64,000 nucleotides of DNA from Steroidobacter agaridevorans (GCF_009932555.1 NZ_BLJO01000008.1:329781-393780); one strand, 5' to 3'. Counted from the stretch's first letter, positions 44,697 through 54,184 are shown. A program made the numbers and translations. Notes: a model not told the origin generated them from the sequence alone.

Positions 44697-46076
44697 ATGG
44701 CGCAAACTGTTAGAAGCACACAGGATTATCGGGCGTTGGACGTGGCTCACCACGTCCATCCCTTCACCGATCAGAAGGCGCTGGCCGGCAAGGGCGTGCG
44801 GATCATCACTCGTGCCGAAGGCGCGTACGTGTGGGACAGCGACGGCAACAAGATCCTCGACGGCATGGCGGGCCTGTGGTGCGTCAATGTCGGTTACGGC
44901 CGCAAGGAACTGGTGGATGCGGCGACTCAGCAGCTGCAGACGCTGCCGTACTACAACAGCTTCTTCCAGACGTCGACGCCGTCGCAGATCGAGTTGGGCA
45001 AGGTGCTGGCGGAGGTGACTCCGCCGGGCCTGAAGCACTTCTTCTATACGAACTCGGGCTCGGAGGCGAACGACACCGTGATTCGTCTCGCGCGTCACTA
45101 CTGGCGTGTGAAGGGCAAGCCGACCAAGCGCACGTTCATCGCGCGTAACCTCGGTTATCACGGCAGCACGCTTGCGGCCGTGAGCCTCGGCGGCATGTCG
45201 CACATGCATGCGCTCGATGGACAGTTGCTGCCCGAGTTCGCGCACATCGCTCATCCGCACTACTACACGCAGGGCGCCGGGCTGAGCCTGGAAGAGTACG
45301 GCCTCAAGGCGGCGCGTCTGCTCGAAGAGAAGATTCTCGAGTTGGGCGCCGACAATGTCGCGGCCTTCATCGGTGAGCCGGTGCAGGGTGCGGGCGGCGT
45401 GTACGAGCCGCCGCCGGGTTATTGGGCCGAGATTCAGCGGATCTGCCGCAAGTACGATGTGCTGGTGGTCGCCGATGAAGTCATCTGCGGCTTTGGGCGC
45501 ACCGGTCAGTGGTTCGGTTCGCAGACCTATGGCATCGATCCGGATCTGATGCCGATGGCGAAGGGCCTGTCCTCGGGCTATCTGCCGATCGCGGGTGTCG
45601 CGATCCACGATCGCATCTGGAAGGAAATCAACGAAGGCGGCGCGCTGGCGCACGGCTACACGTACTCGGGCCATCCCGCGTCGTGCGCTGTGGCGATCGC
45701 GAACATTCAGTTGATGCGTTCGGAAGGGCTGGTCGAGCGCGTACGGGAAGAGATTGCGCCGTACTTCCGCAAGTGTCTGCAGGAGCTGGCGGCCTCGCAC
45801 CCCATTGTCGGCGAGATTCGCGGCGTCGGTCTGATCGCGGCCATTCAGCTGGTGAAGAACAAGCAGAGCCGCGAAATCTTCACGACGCAGGACGATGCGG
45901 CCAATTTCTGCCGCGACGTGGCCGCGAACAACGGCTTGATCATGCGAGCGGTGTATCAGTCGATGGTGTTGAGCCCGCCGCTGATCATCACCAAGGCGCA
46001 GGTCGACGAGTTGACGGAGAAGGCGCGCAAGGCGCTGGATGAAACCGCGAAGAAGTTTGGCCTGCAGAAGCTGTGA
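44697..46076 (+). CDS. Class III omega-aminotransferase (putrescine/beta-alanine:pyruvate type)
   Basis: A 459-residue PLP enzyme. The motifs are DGMAGLWCVNVGYGR, FYTNSGSEANDTVIRLARHY (phosphate cup), NLGYHGSTLAAVSLGG, the VVADEVICGFGRTG block with the PLP-ring aspartate, and MAKGLSSGYLPI with the Schiff-base lysine. It transfers amino groups from omega-, beta- or di-amines to pyruvate. SpuC and beta-alanine transaminases are the closest types I can name. NylD of the nylon-oligomer pathway is in the same class. It follows the receptor gene closely and is closed by a strong terminator at 46192. Confidence 0.88.
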   Translation: MAQTVRSTQDYRALDVAHHVHPFTDQKALAGKGVRIITRAEGAYVWDSDGNKILDGMAGLWCVNVGYGRKELVDAATQQLQTLPYYNSFFQTSTPSQIELGKVLAEVTPPGLKHFFYTNSGSEANDTVIRLARHYWRVKGKPTKRTFIARNLGYHGSTLAAVSLGGMSHMHALDGQLLPEFAHIAHPHYYTQGAGLSLEEYGLKAARLLEEKILELGADNVAAFIGEPVQGAGGVYEPPPGYWAEIQRICRKYDVLVVADEVICGFGRTGQWFGSQTYGIDPDLMPMAKGLSSGYLPIAGVAIHDRIWKEINEGGALAHGYTYSGHPASCAVAIANIQLMRSEGLVERVREEIAPYFRKCLQELAASHPIVGEIRGVGLIAAIQLVKNKQSREIFTTQDDAANFCRDVAANNGLIMRAVYQSMVLSPPLIITKAQVDELTEKARKALDETAKKFGLQKL

Positions 46077-46191
46077 TTCATCGACTGCCCCGACATTGGC
46101 CGAATGGCAGTGTCGTCGGATGCTTCGTCGAGCGGAGCCGCGGTCAGCGAGGGATCAGGTTGGGTTTCAGATAGCCTGGGTAAGGCTGTTC

Positions 46192-46229
46192 GCGGGCGCG
46201 GATGACACGGTCGTTCGCGCCCGCTTTTT
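46192..46229 (+). terminator. Rho-independent terminator after the aminotransferase gene
   Basis: Stem GCGGGCGCG (46192-46200) with CGCGCCCGC (46216-46224), followed by TTTTT (46225-46229). It separates the plus-strand aminotransferase from the convergent LysR gene ending at 46232. Confidence 0.9.
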
Positions 46230-46231
46230 CG

Positions 46232-47230
46232 TTACTTGCCGTCGCCGACTTTCAGGTGCGGATGCTGTTTCTTGATGGTGGCGATCATCCACTGCCGGAA
46301 CTTGCGGATCACCGGCGAATCCCAGCGCTTCTCGCGCGCGATGAAGTAATAAATGCCCACCGCCAGCGGCTGAAACGCCGGCTTGCCCTCGCCGACATCG
46401 ACCAGGCGGCCGTTCGCGAGGTCGTCCGCCACGATCACGTAATTCGTCAGTGAGATGCCGCGGCCGTGCCGTGCCGCGTCCAATGTGAGATGGCCTTGCC
46501 ACAGGCGCGTGCCGCTGAGCTCCACATCCTCGTGGATGCCGTGAAAGCTGAGCCAGTTGCGCCAGCGGTTGAAGTTCTCCTCGTGCAACAGCTGATGGGT
46601 CAACAGGTCGCGCGGCTCGTTGATCGGCGCCGAGCGGGCCAGGTATTCACGATTGGCGACGGCGAGCACCGGTGTATGAACGATCTCGGCGCTGCGCAGC
46701 TCGGCGGCCAGCTCGATGCGGTCCGCGTAAGGGGCAACCAGGCGGATCTCGACGTCGGTGTGATGGGCGAGCACGTCGGGCAGCCGGTCGAGCGGCCGGA
46801 CTTCGATATCGATGCCGGGATTGGCCTTTTCGAACTCGCCGAGCCGGCTCGACAGCCAGTGCAGCGCGAAGCCGGGCATGCAGCGGATGTGCAGGCGATG
46901 ATCGTCGCCGCGCTTCATCAGATCGACCGTGGCGCCGGCGATCAAGTCGATGGCGGTGGCGATTTGCTTGTGATATCGAATGCCGTCCTCGGTCAGCACC
47001 GCGCCGCCCGGGGTGCGTTGAATCAGCTTGGTGCCGGTCCAGTCTTCGATGGCGCGCAGGTGCCGGCTCACCACGGCGTGGTCGCGGCACAAATATTGGG
47101 CGGCTTTACGGACACCGCCGAGGCGCGCCACGGCGTCGAATGCTCGCAATGCTTCGAAAGGGGGCAACGCCTTGCGCGACGGCAGGGAGGCCGCCGGCTG
47201 GTGTGCGATTTTTTCCTCGCTCATCGACAT
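46232..47230 (-). CDS. LysR-family transcriptional regulator (GcvA-like)
   Basis: A 332-residue regulator. The winged helix lies at about 22-80 (PPFEALRAFDAVARLGGVRKAAQYL, then HAVVSRHLRAIEDWTG). The substrate-binding domain follows, with the GcvA-group pattern (VEIRLVAPYAD, LLHEENFNRWRNWL, GRGISLTNYVIVADDLANGRL). It diverges from the POT peptide transporter gene across a 137-base gap, the usual LysR arrangement, so that transporter is a probable target. Control of the neighbouring receptor/aminotransferase operon is also possible. The effector is unknown. Confidence 0.87.
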   Translation of the reverse strand: MSMSEEKIAHQPAASLPSRKALPPFEALRAFDAVARLGGVRKAAQYLCRDHAVVSRHLRAIEDWTGTKLIQRTPGGAVLTEDGIRYHKQIATAIDLIAGATVDLMKRGDDHRLHIRCMPGFALHWLSSRLGEFEKANPGIDIEVRPLDRLPDVLAHHTDVEIRLVAPYADRIELAAELRSAEIVHTPVLAVANREYLARSAPINEPRDLLTHQLLHEENFNRWRNWLSFHGIHEDVELSGTRLWQGHLTLDAARHGRGISLTNYVIVADDLANGRLVDVGEGKPAFQPLAVGIYYFIAREKRWDSPVIRKFRQWMIATIKKQHPHLKVGDGK

Positions 47231-47367
47231 AAACTCGGCACTTTCTCGCCGGAAAGCAACTTGGATTGTGTCACGGCCGGTGCGAAAACGGCACCAAGGC
47301 GATTGGCTTTGGCACTTCTAAGCGGGGTGGCGACGCTGACAACATCGATCAATTCTGCGAGTAAGGG

Positions 47368-48774
47368 GTGCCGTTGAATACCATCGCCGAGGCCTCATCG
47401 CCGGCCGCCGCACCGGCGGCCAGTGCCGAATTCTTCGGCCATCCGCGCGGGCTGGCGTACATCGCCTTCACCGAGGCCTGGGAGCGATTTTCCTTTTATG
47501 GCATGCAGGCACTGCTGGTGCTGTACATGTCGGGATATCTGCTGCAGCCGGGCGTGGTCGAGCAGGTGGCCGGTTTCGCCGGCCTGCGCGCCGCCATCGA
47601 GGCGGTGTTCGGCACGTTGTCCACGCAAGCGCTCGCGGCCCAGATTTTCGGGCTGTATATCGGCCTGGTTTATTTCGTGCCCATTTTCGGTGGTCTGCTC
47701 GGCGACCACGTCATGGGAAGACGACGGGCGGTGCTGCTCGGCGCCGCGGCCATGGCGATCGGCCACTTCCTGATGGCGTTCGAAACGGCATTCCTGCCGG
47801 CGCTGGCCGCCTTGATCGTCGGCTCCGGGTTGCTCAAAGGAAATCTCGCCGCTCAGGTCGGCGCGCTCTACAGCAAGGACGATCGTCGCCGCGACAGCGC
47901 CTACACCGCTTACTGCACTGCTATCAACGTGGGCGCGTTCATCGCGCCGCTGGTGTGCGGCACGTTGGGCGAGTTCTACGGCTGGCATTACGGATTTGGC
48001 GCCGCCGGCATCGGCATGTTGATCGGAATCGTCATTTATCTGGCCGGCGCGAAACATTTGCCGGCCGATCGCCCGCGTGACGCTCGAGTTCACGATCGCC
48101 CGCGCATGCAGCCCGGCGATCTGCGCAAAGTCCTGGTGATATTGCTGTTGCTCGCGATCACCGCACTGTTCTGGACAGTGCAGACCCAGGTCTGGAATAC
48201 CTATCCGGTGTGGCTGCGCGACCAGGTCGATCGCTCGTTGCCGTTCGATCTGACGCTGCCCGTCACCTGGTTCCAGGCGCTCGATTCATTGACGGTGCTG
48301 CTGTTCGCGCCGCTGGTGATGTTCCTGTGGCGTCGCCAGGCGCAGCGGGGCGCCGAGCCGAGCGATCTGGGAAAGATCGCGCTCGGCTGCGGTTTCTTCG
48401 CGATCGCGTGTCTGTTGTTGAGCGTTGGACAATGGTTGGCGGGCGCCGGACGGGTGCCGGTGGGCTGGCCCATCCTGTTCCATTTCATCTGCGCCGCTTC
48501 CTATTTGTATGTGGCGCCGATTGCACTCGCGCTCGTGTCGCGCGCGGCGCCGCCTGCCGTGAACGCCATGATGGTCGGCTCTTATTACCTGGGCTTGTTC
48601 GTCGGCGGCATCGCCAGCGGCTGGCTGGCGCGCTTCTATGAGCCCTTGGGCCCGGTCATGTTCTGGATGCTTCATGTGCTGGTCGCGGTCGCAGGTTCGC
48701 TCAGCATCCTGGTGCTGCGGCGAATGTTTGTCCGCGTGCTCGAGCTGGAAGGCCCTAGAACGGCAACGGCTTGA
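47368..48774 (+). CDS. POT/PTR-family proton-coupled peptide transporter
   Basis: A 468-residue inner-membrane protein with about 12-14 segments. GLAYIAFTEAWERFSFYGMQALLVLYM carries the E-x-x-E-R-F-x-Y-Y signature region of the POT family in a slightly varied form (EAWERFSFYG). GGLLGDHVMGRRRAVLLG and the LLKGNLAAQVGALY block are also typical. Members import di- and tripeptides. The start is uncertain: GTG 47368 has little room for a ribosome site, whereas TTG 47374 has AAGGGG at good spacing. It could import oligomers made by the periplasmic P1 peptidase. Its end overlaps the next minus-strand gene by 20 bases. Confidence 0.85.
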   Translation: MPLNTIAEASSPAAAPAASAEFFGHPRGLAYIAFTEAWERFSFYGMQALLVLYMSGYLLQPGVVEQVAGFAGLRAAIEAVFGTLSTQALAAQIFGLYIGLVYFVPIFGGLLGDHVMGRRRAVLLGAAAMAIGHFLMAFETAFLPALAALIVGSGLLKGNLAAQVGALYSKDDRRRDSAYTAYCTAINVGAFIAPLVCGTLGEFYGWHYGFGAAGIGMLIGIVIYLAGAKHLPADRPRDARVHDRPRMQPGDLRKVLVILLLLAITALFWTVQTQVWNTYPVWLRDQVDRSLPFDLTLPVTWFQALDSLTVLLFAPLVMFLWRRQAQRGAEPSDLGKIALGCGFFAIACLLLSVGQWLAGAGRVPVGWPILFHFICAASYLYVAPIALALVSRAAPPAVNAMMVGSYYLGLFVGGIASGWLARFYEPLGPVMFWMLHVLVAVAGSLSILVLRRMFVRVLELEGPRTATA

Positions 48775-49183
48775 GATCGGGGTCGAGCCACGCGCGCCGG
48801 GCCATCACCGAGAACAACACGGGCTTCGACCAGTATTCGAGCAGCCAGTCGGAGCGCCCGTAACGGCTCGCGAGCAGCTCGTTCAGCACTTCGTGCAGCG
48901 GCCTTTCCGGCCGTTTTTCCAGCCAATCGCGCGCGGCTCGCAGCGAGGCCAGAGTGATGGTCTCGTGATAACCGCTCGAATCGGTGTTCTCCACGCCGGT
49001 CGCCAGGTTGTATGCGCGGATCAATCCAGGCATGTCAGCCTCGGCGTTCATGCCGGGCCGTCGTAAAACCCAAAGAGCCGCGGCGAAGTGGGCCGCGTGC
49101 GTCCACTCCGGTTTCGGCAAAGTCCGGTCGATGATGCCGAGCGCGATGCGCTCGATCTCGGTGTCGCTGCTGAAATGAATCAT
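48755..49183 (-). CDS. Conserved hypothetical protein
   Basis: A 142-residue soluble protein of unknown function. It contains PEWTHAAHFAAALWVL, YHETITLASLRAAR and a C-terminal block LLASRYGRSDWLLEYWS. These recur in uncharacterised bacterial proteins of this length, but I cannot name a domain. The ATG at 49183 has AGGAG seven bases upstream on its strand and was preferred to a TTG two codons earlier. It is convergent with the peptide transporter, sharing 20 bases. Confidence 0.7.
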   Translation of the reverse strand: MIHFSSDTEIERIALGIIDRTLPKPEWTHAAHFAAALWVLRRPGMNAEADMPGLIRAYNLATGVENTDSSGYHETITLASLRAARDWLEKRPERPLHEVLNELLASRYGRSDWLLEYWSKPVLFSVMARRAWLDPDLKPLPF

Positions 49184-49226
49184 GGTCAAGCTCCTGACTC
49201 AGGGTGGCCAGCGAAGCTCGACGAAG

Positions 49227-49243
49227 CCCCGCCGATGGCGGGG
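49227..49243. other. Small hairpin in the 311-base gap before the Myb-like gene
   Basis: CCCCGCC (49227-49233) and GGCGGGG (49237-49243) enclose GAT. The gap 49184-49494 holds this, the hairpin at 49449-49477 and no credible gene. The hairpin lies upstream of the minus-strand hypothetical gene, where it could affect its leader. Confidence 0.4.
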
Positions 49244-49448
49244 TTGCGGATGTTTGTTGGAGTTTGGGCTTAGAACCGGCCCGAGGAAGTCCGAACGCAC
49301 GCACGCGCAACCGCCGCAATGAAGCGCGGTTGTTGCTGTTGGCGTTTGCTGATTCGGATCATGGCCGCGACTATAAAGCGCCGCGGCGGGATCGGTCAAA
49401 CCGATGGCCGTCCGAAGGGGAGAAGCATTAAAGGTTTGTAATCATTCG

Positions 49449-49477
49449 GCGGCCAGCGAGGCGAGCCCGCTGGCCGC
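49449..49477 (-). terminator. Hairpin downstream of the Myb-like protein gene
   Basis: Perfect 10-base arms GCGGCCAGCG (49449-49458) and CGCTGGCCGC (49468-49477) lie 17 bases past the stop of the minus-strand gene at 49495. There is no T tract, so it may be a stabilising or weak terminating structure. Confidence 0.45.
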
Positions 49478-49494
49478 GAATGTTCTAACCCGGA

Positions 49495-49734
49495 TTAGCG
49501 GCGGGTTTTGGCTTTCTTCTTCGACGAGCGCAGCGACAAGCCGAGCTTGTGGATGCGCTGGCGGACGGCCGCCTCGGTGCGCTTCAGCTTGCTCGCGATC
49601 GCGCGGGCCGGGGTCTGTTCCTTGATCAGCGCCTTCATTTCGCGGTCATTCTGACTCGTCCAACGAACGCGGGAAGTTGCTTTGGAGCTCTTCTTCTTGG
49701 CGGGAGTCTTCGAACGTTTTGCTTTAGTTGCCAT
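49495..49734 (-). CDS. Small basic Myb/SANT-like DNA-binding protein
   Basis: A 79-residue, strongly basic protein. A lysine/serine-rich tail (about 1-25) is followed by a three-helix Myb-like unit: RWTSQNDREMKALIKEQTPA, IASKLKRTEAAVRQRIHKLG, and a basic end. The W-T-x-x-D and A-I-A-x-x-L-x-R-T-x-x-A-V pattern is that of SANT/GcrA-like helix-turn-helix motifs. It may be a nucleoid-associated or regulatory protein. The ATG at 49734 has AGAGGA upstream on its strand. A longer frame to 49824 is not needed. Confidence 0.75.
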   Translation of the reverse strand: MATKAKRSKTPAKKKSSKATSRVRWTSQNDREMKALIKEQTPARAIASKLKRTEAAVRQRIHKLGLSLRSSKKKAKTRR

Positions 49735-49741
49735 GGTTAGT

Positions 49742-50460
49742 CCTCTGGGTAACGCCGCTTGAATCCGCGGCCGCCGCGACGAGTTCCGCGGTCGTGAACT
49801 CGTCTGGTCGTCGAGTCGATACATTCAGCATCGGCTTGACTTTGGTGGCCGCTTATGAAACCTGGGTCCGTTCTCGAATGCGGGGAGTGATGGAAATATT
49901 CGCAATGACCATGTTTGGAACGGCACTGCCGCTATCGTACCAAATAAACACTACGTGTTTGTATATTACGGTGACGGTGGGTGACAAAACGTATCATTCG
50001 CTCACTGGCTACTACCGAAATATTCCCTGCAGGGCAAGCATCTAAACGGATTTATATCGACCGGAATTGGGCGTTGAGCCGGTAAAAACGCAAAAGGAAT
50101 GTCGAGGCCCGCGCCAAAACAGATGTTTCGCGGGTGTTTCATGCGCTGACCACGCCCGTTCAGCGTCTCGCCCGAAGCCCGCCGCCGCGCCCGAATCTCG
50201 GAAATCACAAATCGGCTACGAGGTAATCCCAAGAGGCGCTCACGGCTCTGCGTGCCGTTCCCGGCGGCGAATGGTGCAAAGCGTGCGATGGGAATATGCG
50301 TATGCGGGGCAGTTCGGCGGGCGGATTCCGCGATTCCACTGTCAGCGGATCGTGTGCAGTGTTGTTTGCTCCGCCTCAGATAGCCGGGGCGGAACCTTCT
50401 TGTCGCCGCGCGATTAAAAATCGGCATCGTCGATGAGATTTCAACCGGAGAAGCGCACCC
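49742..50460. other. 719-base region without a convincing gene
   Basis: Open frames here lack recognisable protein features or start signals. The segment of about 49880-50060 is visibly richer in A/T than its surroundings and contains the inverted repeat AAACAC-TAC-GTGTTT (49946-49960), a possible regulator site. The right end must contain the promoter of the stress operon that begins at 50461, but no clear -35/-10 pair stands out. Residual degraded sequence or a small RNA cannot be excluded. Confidence 0.4.
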
Positions 50461-50946
50461 ATGACCGAATCCACCGACAGTACAAGCACTTCAGGAGCGC
50501 GCGGTCGTGCTGCCGATTTGAAACAGCGCTTGCGCGAGGACGGCAAGCAAAGGATCGAGAGCGGCAAGCGCGCCGCCGCGGATCAGATCGCGGACATCGC
50601 CGAAGCCATCGATGCGGCCTGCGCAAAGCTGGATCCGTCCCAGCCGGCGATTGCGAGCTATGCATCGAGGCTCGCGGGCAACGTCAGCGGCCTGGCGGCG
50701 CATCTGCGCGAGGACAGCATCGAAGATCTGTATTACCAGGTCCGGCAGCTGGCGGTCCGGCATCCCGGAATGTTCCTGCTCGGCAGCGCCGCGCTCGGTA
50801 TCGCGCTTGCGCGCTTCATGAAGGCCTCCGAGCGGAATCTGGACGCTTTATATGAGGAAGATCTGGGCGAGGCGAGCGAAGAACAAAGTGCCCGGATCTA
50901 TCGAGCGTCGGCCACGCCAGACACCTATGGCGAAAGGGGAGTGTGA
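50461..50946 (+). CDS. Hypothetical envelope-stress-type protein, first gene of a holin/DUF3618 operon
   Basis: A 161-residue protein. The N-terminal half is charged and helical (DLKQRLREDGKQRIESGKRAAADQIADIAEAI). A short hydrophobic segment (about 103-120, FLLGSAALGIALARF) follows and the tail is acidic. It has no named domain that I recognise. In many proteobacteria similar proteins precede a YqjE-like holin-family protein and a DUF3618 protein, as here. The gap to the next gene is only three bases. The set is associated with membrane or osmotic stress in general; the precise role is unknown. Confidence 0.7.
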   Translation: MTESTDSTSTSGARGRAADLKQRLREDGKQRIESGKRAAADQIADIAEAIDAACAKLDPSQPAIASYASRLAGNVSGLAAHLREDSIEDLYYQVRQLAVRHPGMFLLGSAALGIALARFMKASERNLDALYEEDLGEASEEQSARIYRASATPDTYGERGV

Positions 50947-50949
50947 GCC

Positions 50950-51351
50950 ATGGCGTCCTCCCCGATCTCCAACGGCCCCACGGAGTCCATGACGGGGTTG
51001 CTCAGCCGTTTGATGGATGAAGCTCTGGCGCTCGCGAGGAACGAAATTGCGCTGGCCAAGGCCGAAGCTCGCACGGCGTTGCGCGATGTAAAACTGAGCG
51101 TTGCGCCTTTTGCCATTGCTGCCGGCGTGCTGCTGGCAGGCGTGCTCACGCTGGTTGCAACCGTCATTCTCGCGCTCGCCGAAGTGATGCGACCGTGGCT
51201 TGCGGCATTGCTCGTCAGCATCGTGCTGCTGATCGCCGGATTCGTGCTGCTGCAGGCGGGCAAGCGCAAGTGGACGCATCTGGGCGAACAGTTCGATCGC
51301 ACTCAGGAATCGCTGCAAAAAGATGCGACCGTGGTCGCGCGGAGGACATGA
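50950..51351 (+). CDS. Phage holin superfamily/YqjE-like small membrane protein
   Basis: A 133-residue protein. An amphipathic helix (GLLSRLMDEALALARNEIAL) precedes two membrane segments (about 52-78 and 81-102), and the C-terminus is basic. This is the layout of the holin-like PF07332/YqjE family, which in free-living bacteria is not a phage protein but part of conserved membrane-stress operons. Its stop overlaps the next ATG (ATGA-type overlap at 51348-51351). Confidence 0.8.
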   Translation: MASSPISNGPTESMTGLLSRLMDEALALARNEIALAKAEARTALRDVKLSVAPFAIAAGVLLAGVLTLVATVILALAEVMRPWLAALLVSIVLLIAGFVLLQAGKRKWTHLGEQFDRTQESLQKDATVVARRT

Positions 51352-52106
51352 TGAACGGTAGAACTGACAAGCGCAGCGCCGCGGATCTGGAGCGGCGTGG
51401 CGAGCAGATCCGTGCGAATCTGGATCAAACGCTGGATGAGATCCAGCGCAAGTTTTCTTCCGGTGAGTTGCTCGATCGCTCGGTGGAGTTCATTCGCGAC
51501 TCGGGTTCGGAGTTGCTGCAGGAGGCCGCAGACACGGTGCGCCGGAACCCGGTGCCAGTGGTTCTCACGGCGGCTGGCCTCGTCTGGCTGGTGGCTTCGG
51601 TGGCGAGGTCGCGTTCTGGCGACGAAGGCTATGTCAGTCGCGATCGCGAATGGCTGCGCGATGAGGAGCGCTGGGACAGATCGGCGCGTGGCCGCGTGAG
51701 GAGTGCGGCTCACCAGGTTCGCAGCAGAGCGCGTCGGGTGCAGGGCCAGGTCTCGGATCGGTTGTCGGATTCGATGCAAACCGTACAAGTCCGCTCGCGC
51801 GAAGTGCGCTCCCGCCTGGACGATCTGGTTCAGGAACAACCGCTCGCACTCGGCGCACTCGCCCTGGCGGCCGGCGCACTGCTCGGCGCCGCCCTGCCCA
51901 TGACGGAATATGAGAACAGATGGGTCGGGCCCGTGCACGACCGCACCGTAGCTCGAGCCAAAGAAGCTGGCCGACGCGAATATGACAATCTGCGCGAGGC
52001 GGTTGCATCTTCCTTGGAACGTCGTGGCGGTAACGGCGCGCGACGTTTCGGAAGCGACGATGTTTCAGGGACCGACGACGGTTCGCAGCGTCCCGTCCAG
52101 GGTTAG
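51348..52106 (+). CDS. DUF3618-containing protein
   Basis: A 252-residue protein. Its N-terminus ([31 protein letters not shown]) is the DUF3618 motif. A hydrophobic segment lies at about 73-88, a long basic coiled region ([23 protein letters not shown]) follows, and a second hydrophobic stretch is at about 175-190. It probably sits in the inner membrane with the two proteins encoded just before it. GGAGG directly before ATG 51348 sets the start. A longer in-frame extension lies within the holin gene. Confidence 0.8.
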   Translation: MMNGRTDKRSAADLERRGEQIRANLDQTLDEIQRKFSSGELLDRSVEFIRDSGSELLQEAADTVRRNPVPVVLTAAGLVWLVASVARSRSGDEGYVSRDREWLRDEERWDRSARGRVRSAAHQVRSRARRVQGQVSDRLSDSMQTVQVRSREVRSRLDDLVQEQPLALGALALAAGALLGAALPMTEYENRWVGPVHDRTVARAKEAGRREYDNLREAVASSLERRGGNGARRFGSDDVSGTDDGSQRPVQG

Positions 52107-52118
52107 CGAGGCAAGGCC

Positions 52119-53015
52119 ATGGCTGTATCTATGACTCGCGAGCCGGCCATCGATCGTTCGCTCGGCTGGTTCAGCGTCGGGTTGGGCATGGCGGAGCTGC
52201 TGGCGCCCCGAGCGGTGGGGCGCATGATCGGCGTGGGCGATCGCAGCACTGTGTTACGAATGTGTGGCGTGCGCGAGATCGTCAGCGGCGTGGGTTTGCT
52301 CTCTGGTCGTGCGCCGGCAACGTTTGCGATGTCGCGCGTCGTCGGCGATGTGATGGATCTCGCGTTGCTCGGCGCATCGCTGCGCTCGCCGGATTCGAAT
52401 CCCTCCCGAGTGGCGGCCACGGCAACAGCGGTCGCCGGCTTTGCTGCGCTGGATGTCTACGCGAGCAAAGTGGAACTGCAATCTTCCATGGCCGAGGCGC
52501 AACAGGACGTGCCGGTGCACGCCAGTCTGACGATCAACAGTCCGCCGGAACAGGTGTATGCATTCTGGCGCAAGCTGGAGAACCTGCCGCGCTTCATGTC
52601 CCATCTGGAATCCGTCACGGAAGGACCTCAGCAAAGATCGGAATGGACGGCGCGCCTGCCCGGCGGCATGCAACTGCGCTGGCAGTCGGAGGTCGTCGAG
52701 GATCAGCCGGGGCGCTTGATGTCCTGGCGGACCGTCGCCGGCTCGGAAATAAATCATGTCGGCAGCGTGCGTTTCGAGCCCGGGCCGGGCGGTCAGGGAA
52801 CGCAGGTTCATGTCGAAATCTATTACGGCATGCCGGGCGGGCCGGCCGCTGCAAAGGCCGCGCAGCTGCTGGCGATGGCGCCGGAGTCCCTGGTGACCGA
52901 AGACCTGCGGCGCCTGAAACAACTGATCGAGACCGGAGAGATCGCGACCACCCAGGGTCAGCCGACCGGCAAGCGCAGCATGATCGGTCGCATGTTCAGC
53001 GCGGAGGAGTCATGA
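52119..53015 (+). CDS. SRPBCC-domain membrane-anchored protein
   Basis: A 298-residue protein in two parts. The first 125 residues are hydrophobic, with small membrane helices of the DUF4267 kind ([28 protein letters not shown]). From about 130 a START/SRPBCC domain begins ([36 protein letters not shown]), as in polyketide cyclase/dehydrase-like proteins that bind hydrophobic ligands. It lies in the stress operon, 12 bases after the DUF3618 gene, and its stop overlaps the alcohol dehydrogenase ATG. Confidence 0.8.
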   Translation: MAVSMTREPAIDRSLGWFSVGLGMAELLAPRAVGRMIGVGDRSTVLRMCGVREIVSGVGLLSGRAPATFAMSRVVGDVMDLALLGASLRSPDSNPSRVAATATAVAGFAALDVYASKVELQSSMAEAQQDVPVHASLTINSPPEQVYAFWRKLENLPRFMSHLESVTEGPQQRSEWTARLPGGMQLRWQSEVVEDQPGRLMSWRTVAGSEINHVGSVRFEPGPGGQGTQVHVEIYYGMPGGPAAAKAAQLLAMAPESLVTEDLRRLKQLIETGEIATTQGQPTGKRSMIGRMFSAEES

Positions 53016-54184
53016 GAGCAGTCTGTTGGCAAGGCGTGCACAAGGTCGGCATCGAGGAAGTGCCGGACGCGCGTCTGATCAATCCCCGCGATGCGGTCAT
53101 CAAGGTGCGCAAAGCGGCGATCTGCGGCTCGGACCTCCATCTCTACGACGGCTACGTGCCTGGCATGATGCGCGGTGACATTCTCGGTCACGAGTTCATG
53201 GGTGAAGTCGTCGAGACCGGCTCCGGCGTGCCGAATCTGTCGCCCGGCGATCGGGTCGTGGTGCCGTTTCCGATTTCCTGCGGCAATTGTTTCTTTTGCT
53301 CGCAGGAAATGTACTCGCTGTGCGAGAACTCCAATCCGAATGCCCGGCTCGCGGAGAAGTTCTGGGGCCATTCGCCCTGCGGCATCTTCGGTTATTCGCA
53401 TTTGCTGGGCGGCTATGCGGGCGGGCAGGCCGAGTATGTGCGCGTGCCCTTCGCGGATGTCGGGCCGATGAAGATTCCGGATGCGATGAGCGATGAGCAG
53501 GCGCTGTTTCTCAGCGACATCCTGCCCACCGGCTACATGGCGGCGGAGAACTGCAACATCCAGGAAGGGGACACGGTGGCGGTGTGGGGCTGCGGCCCCG
53601 TCGGCCTGTTTGCGATCATGAGCGCCAAGTTGTTGGGCGCGGCTCGAGTCATCGCCATCGATCGTTTCCCCGAGCGGCTGAGCCTCGCGCATCGGGCCGG
53701 CGCGGAGATCCTCAACTACGAGGAAATGGATACGCTGGAAACATTACGGGAATGGACCGGCGGGCGTGGACCGGACGCATGCATCGATGCCGTCGGCATG
53801 GAGGCGCACATGCACGGTGTCCAGCACGCGTATGACAAGGTGAAGCAGGCGTTGCGATTGGAAACCGAGCGGCCCGGCGTGGTGCGCGAGGCCATTCAAG
53901 CCTGTCGCAATGGCGGCACGGTCTCGGTGCCCGGTGTGTACGGCGGCCTGGCCGACAAGATTCCACTCGGCGCTGTCGTGAACAAGGCGCTGACGATCAA
54001 GTCCGGCCAGACCCATGTGCAGCGGTACATGAAGCCGCTGATGGGGCGCATCGAGAACGGCGAGATCGATCCGACCATGATCATCACTCACCGGATCGGC
54101 ATGGACGACGTCCCAGACGCCTATCAAATGTTTCGGGATAAGGAAGACGATTGCATCAAAGTCGTGGTGAACCTGGCCTCGTGA
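53012..54184 (+). CDS. Zinc-dependent alcohol dehydrogenase, glutathione-independent formaldehyde dehydrogenase-like
   Basis: A 390-residue medium-chain dehydrogenase. The catalytic zinc ligands are Cys38 in [13 protein letters not shown] and the GHEFMGEV histidine. The structural zinc site is [17 protein letters not shown]. The cofactor fold follows ([22 protein letters not shown], then AIDRF). It fits the FDH/ADH group often found beside SRPBCC and DUF3618 stress genes. The start overlaps the previous stop (ATGA at 53012-53015). The stop codon is directly adjacent to the stop of the convergent SDR gene, leaving no spacer. Confidence 0.87.
   Translation: MRAVCWQGVHKVGIEEVPDARLINPRDAVIKVRKAAICGSDLHLYDGYVPGMMRGDILGHEFMGEVVETGSGVPNLSPGDRVVVPFPISCGNCFFCSQEMYSLCENSNPNARLAEKFWGHSPCGIFGYSHLLGGYAGGQAEYVRVPFADVGPMKIPDAMSDEQALFLSDILPTGYMAAENCNIQEGDTVAVWGCGPVGLFAIMSAKLLGAARVIAIDRFPERLSLAHRAGAEILNYEEMDTLETLREWTGGRGPDACIDAVGMEAHMHGVQHAYDKVKQALRLETERPGVVREAIQACRNGGTVSVPGVYGGLADKIPLGAVVNKALTIKSGQTHVQRYMKPLMGRIENGEIDPTMIITHRIGMDDVPDAYQMFRDKEDDCIKVVVNLAS

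Noticed and set aside
42519-45800. Minus-strand open frame of about 1090 codons opposite the second-cluster receptor and aminotransferase
   Set aside because: Low-complexity His/Arg/Val composition and no start signal; both real genes on the plus strand have clear families.
50002-50427. Overlapping open frames on both strands in the gap before the stress operon
   Set aside because: No family features, no ribosome site and Arg-rich random composition.
50950-51351. Prophage remnant suggested by the holin-like protein
   Set aside because: YqjE-like holin-family proteins are normal chromosomal stress genes; no other phage gene is nearby.
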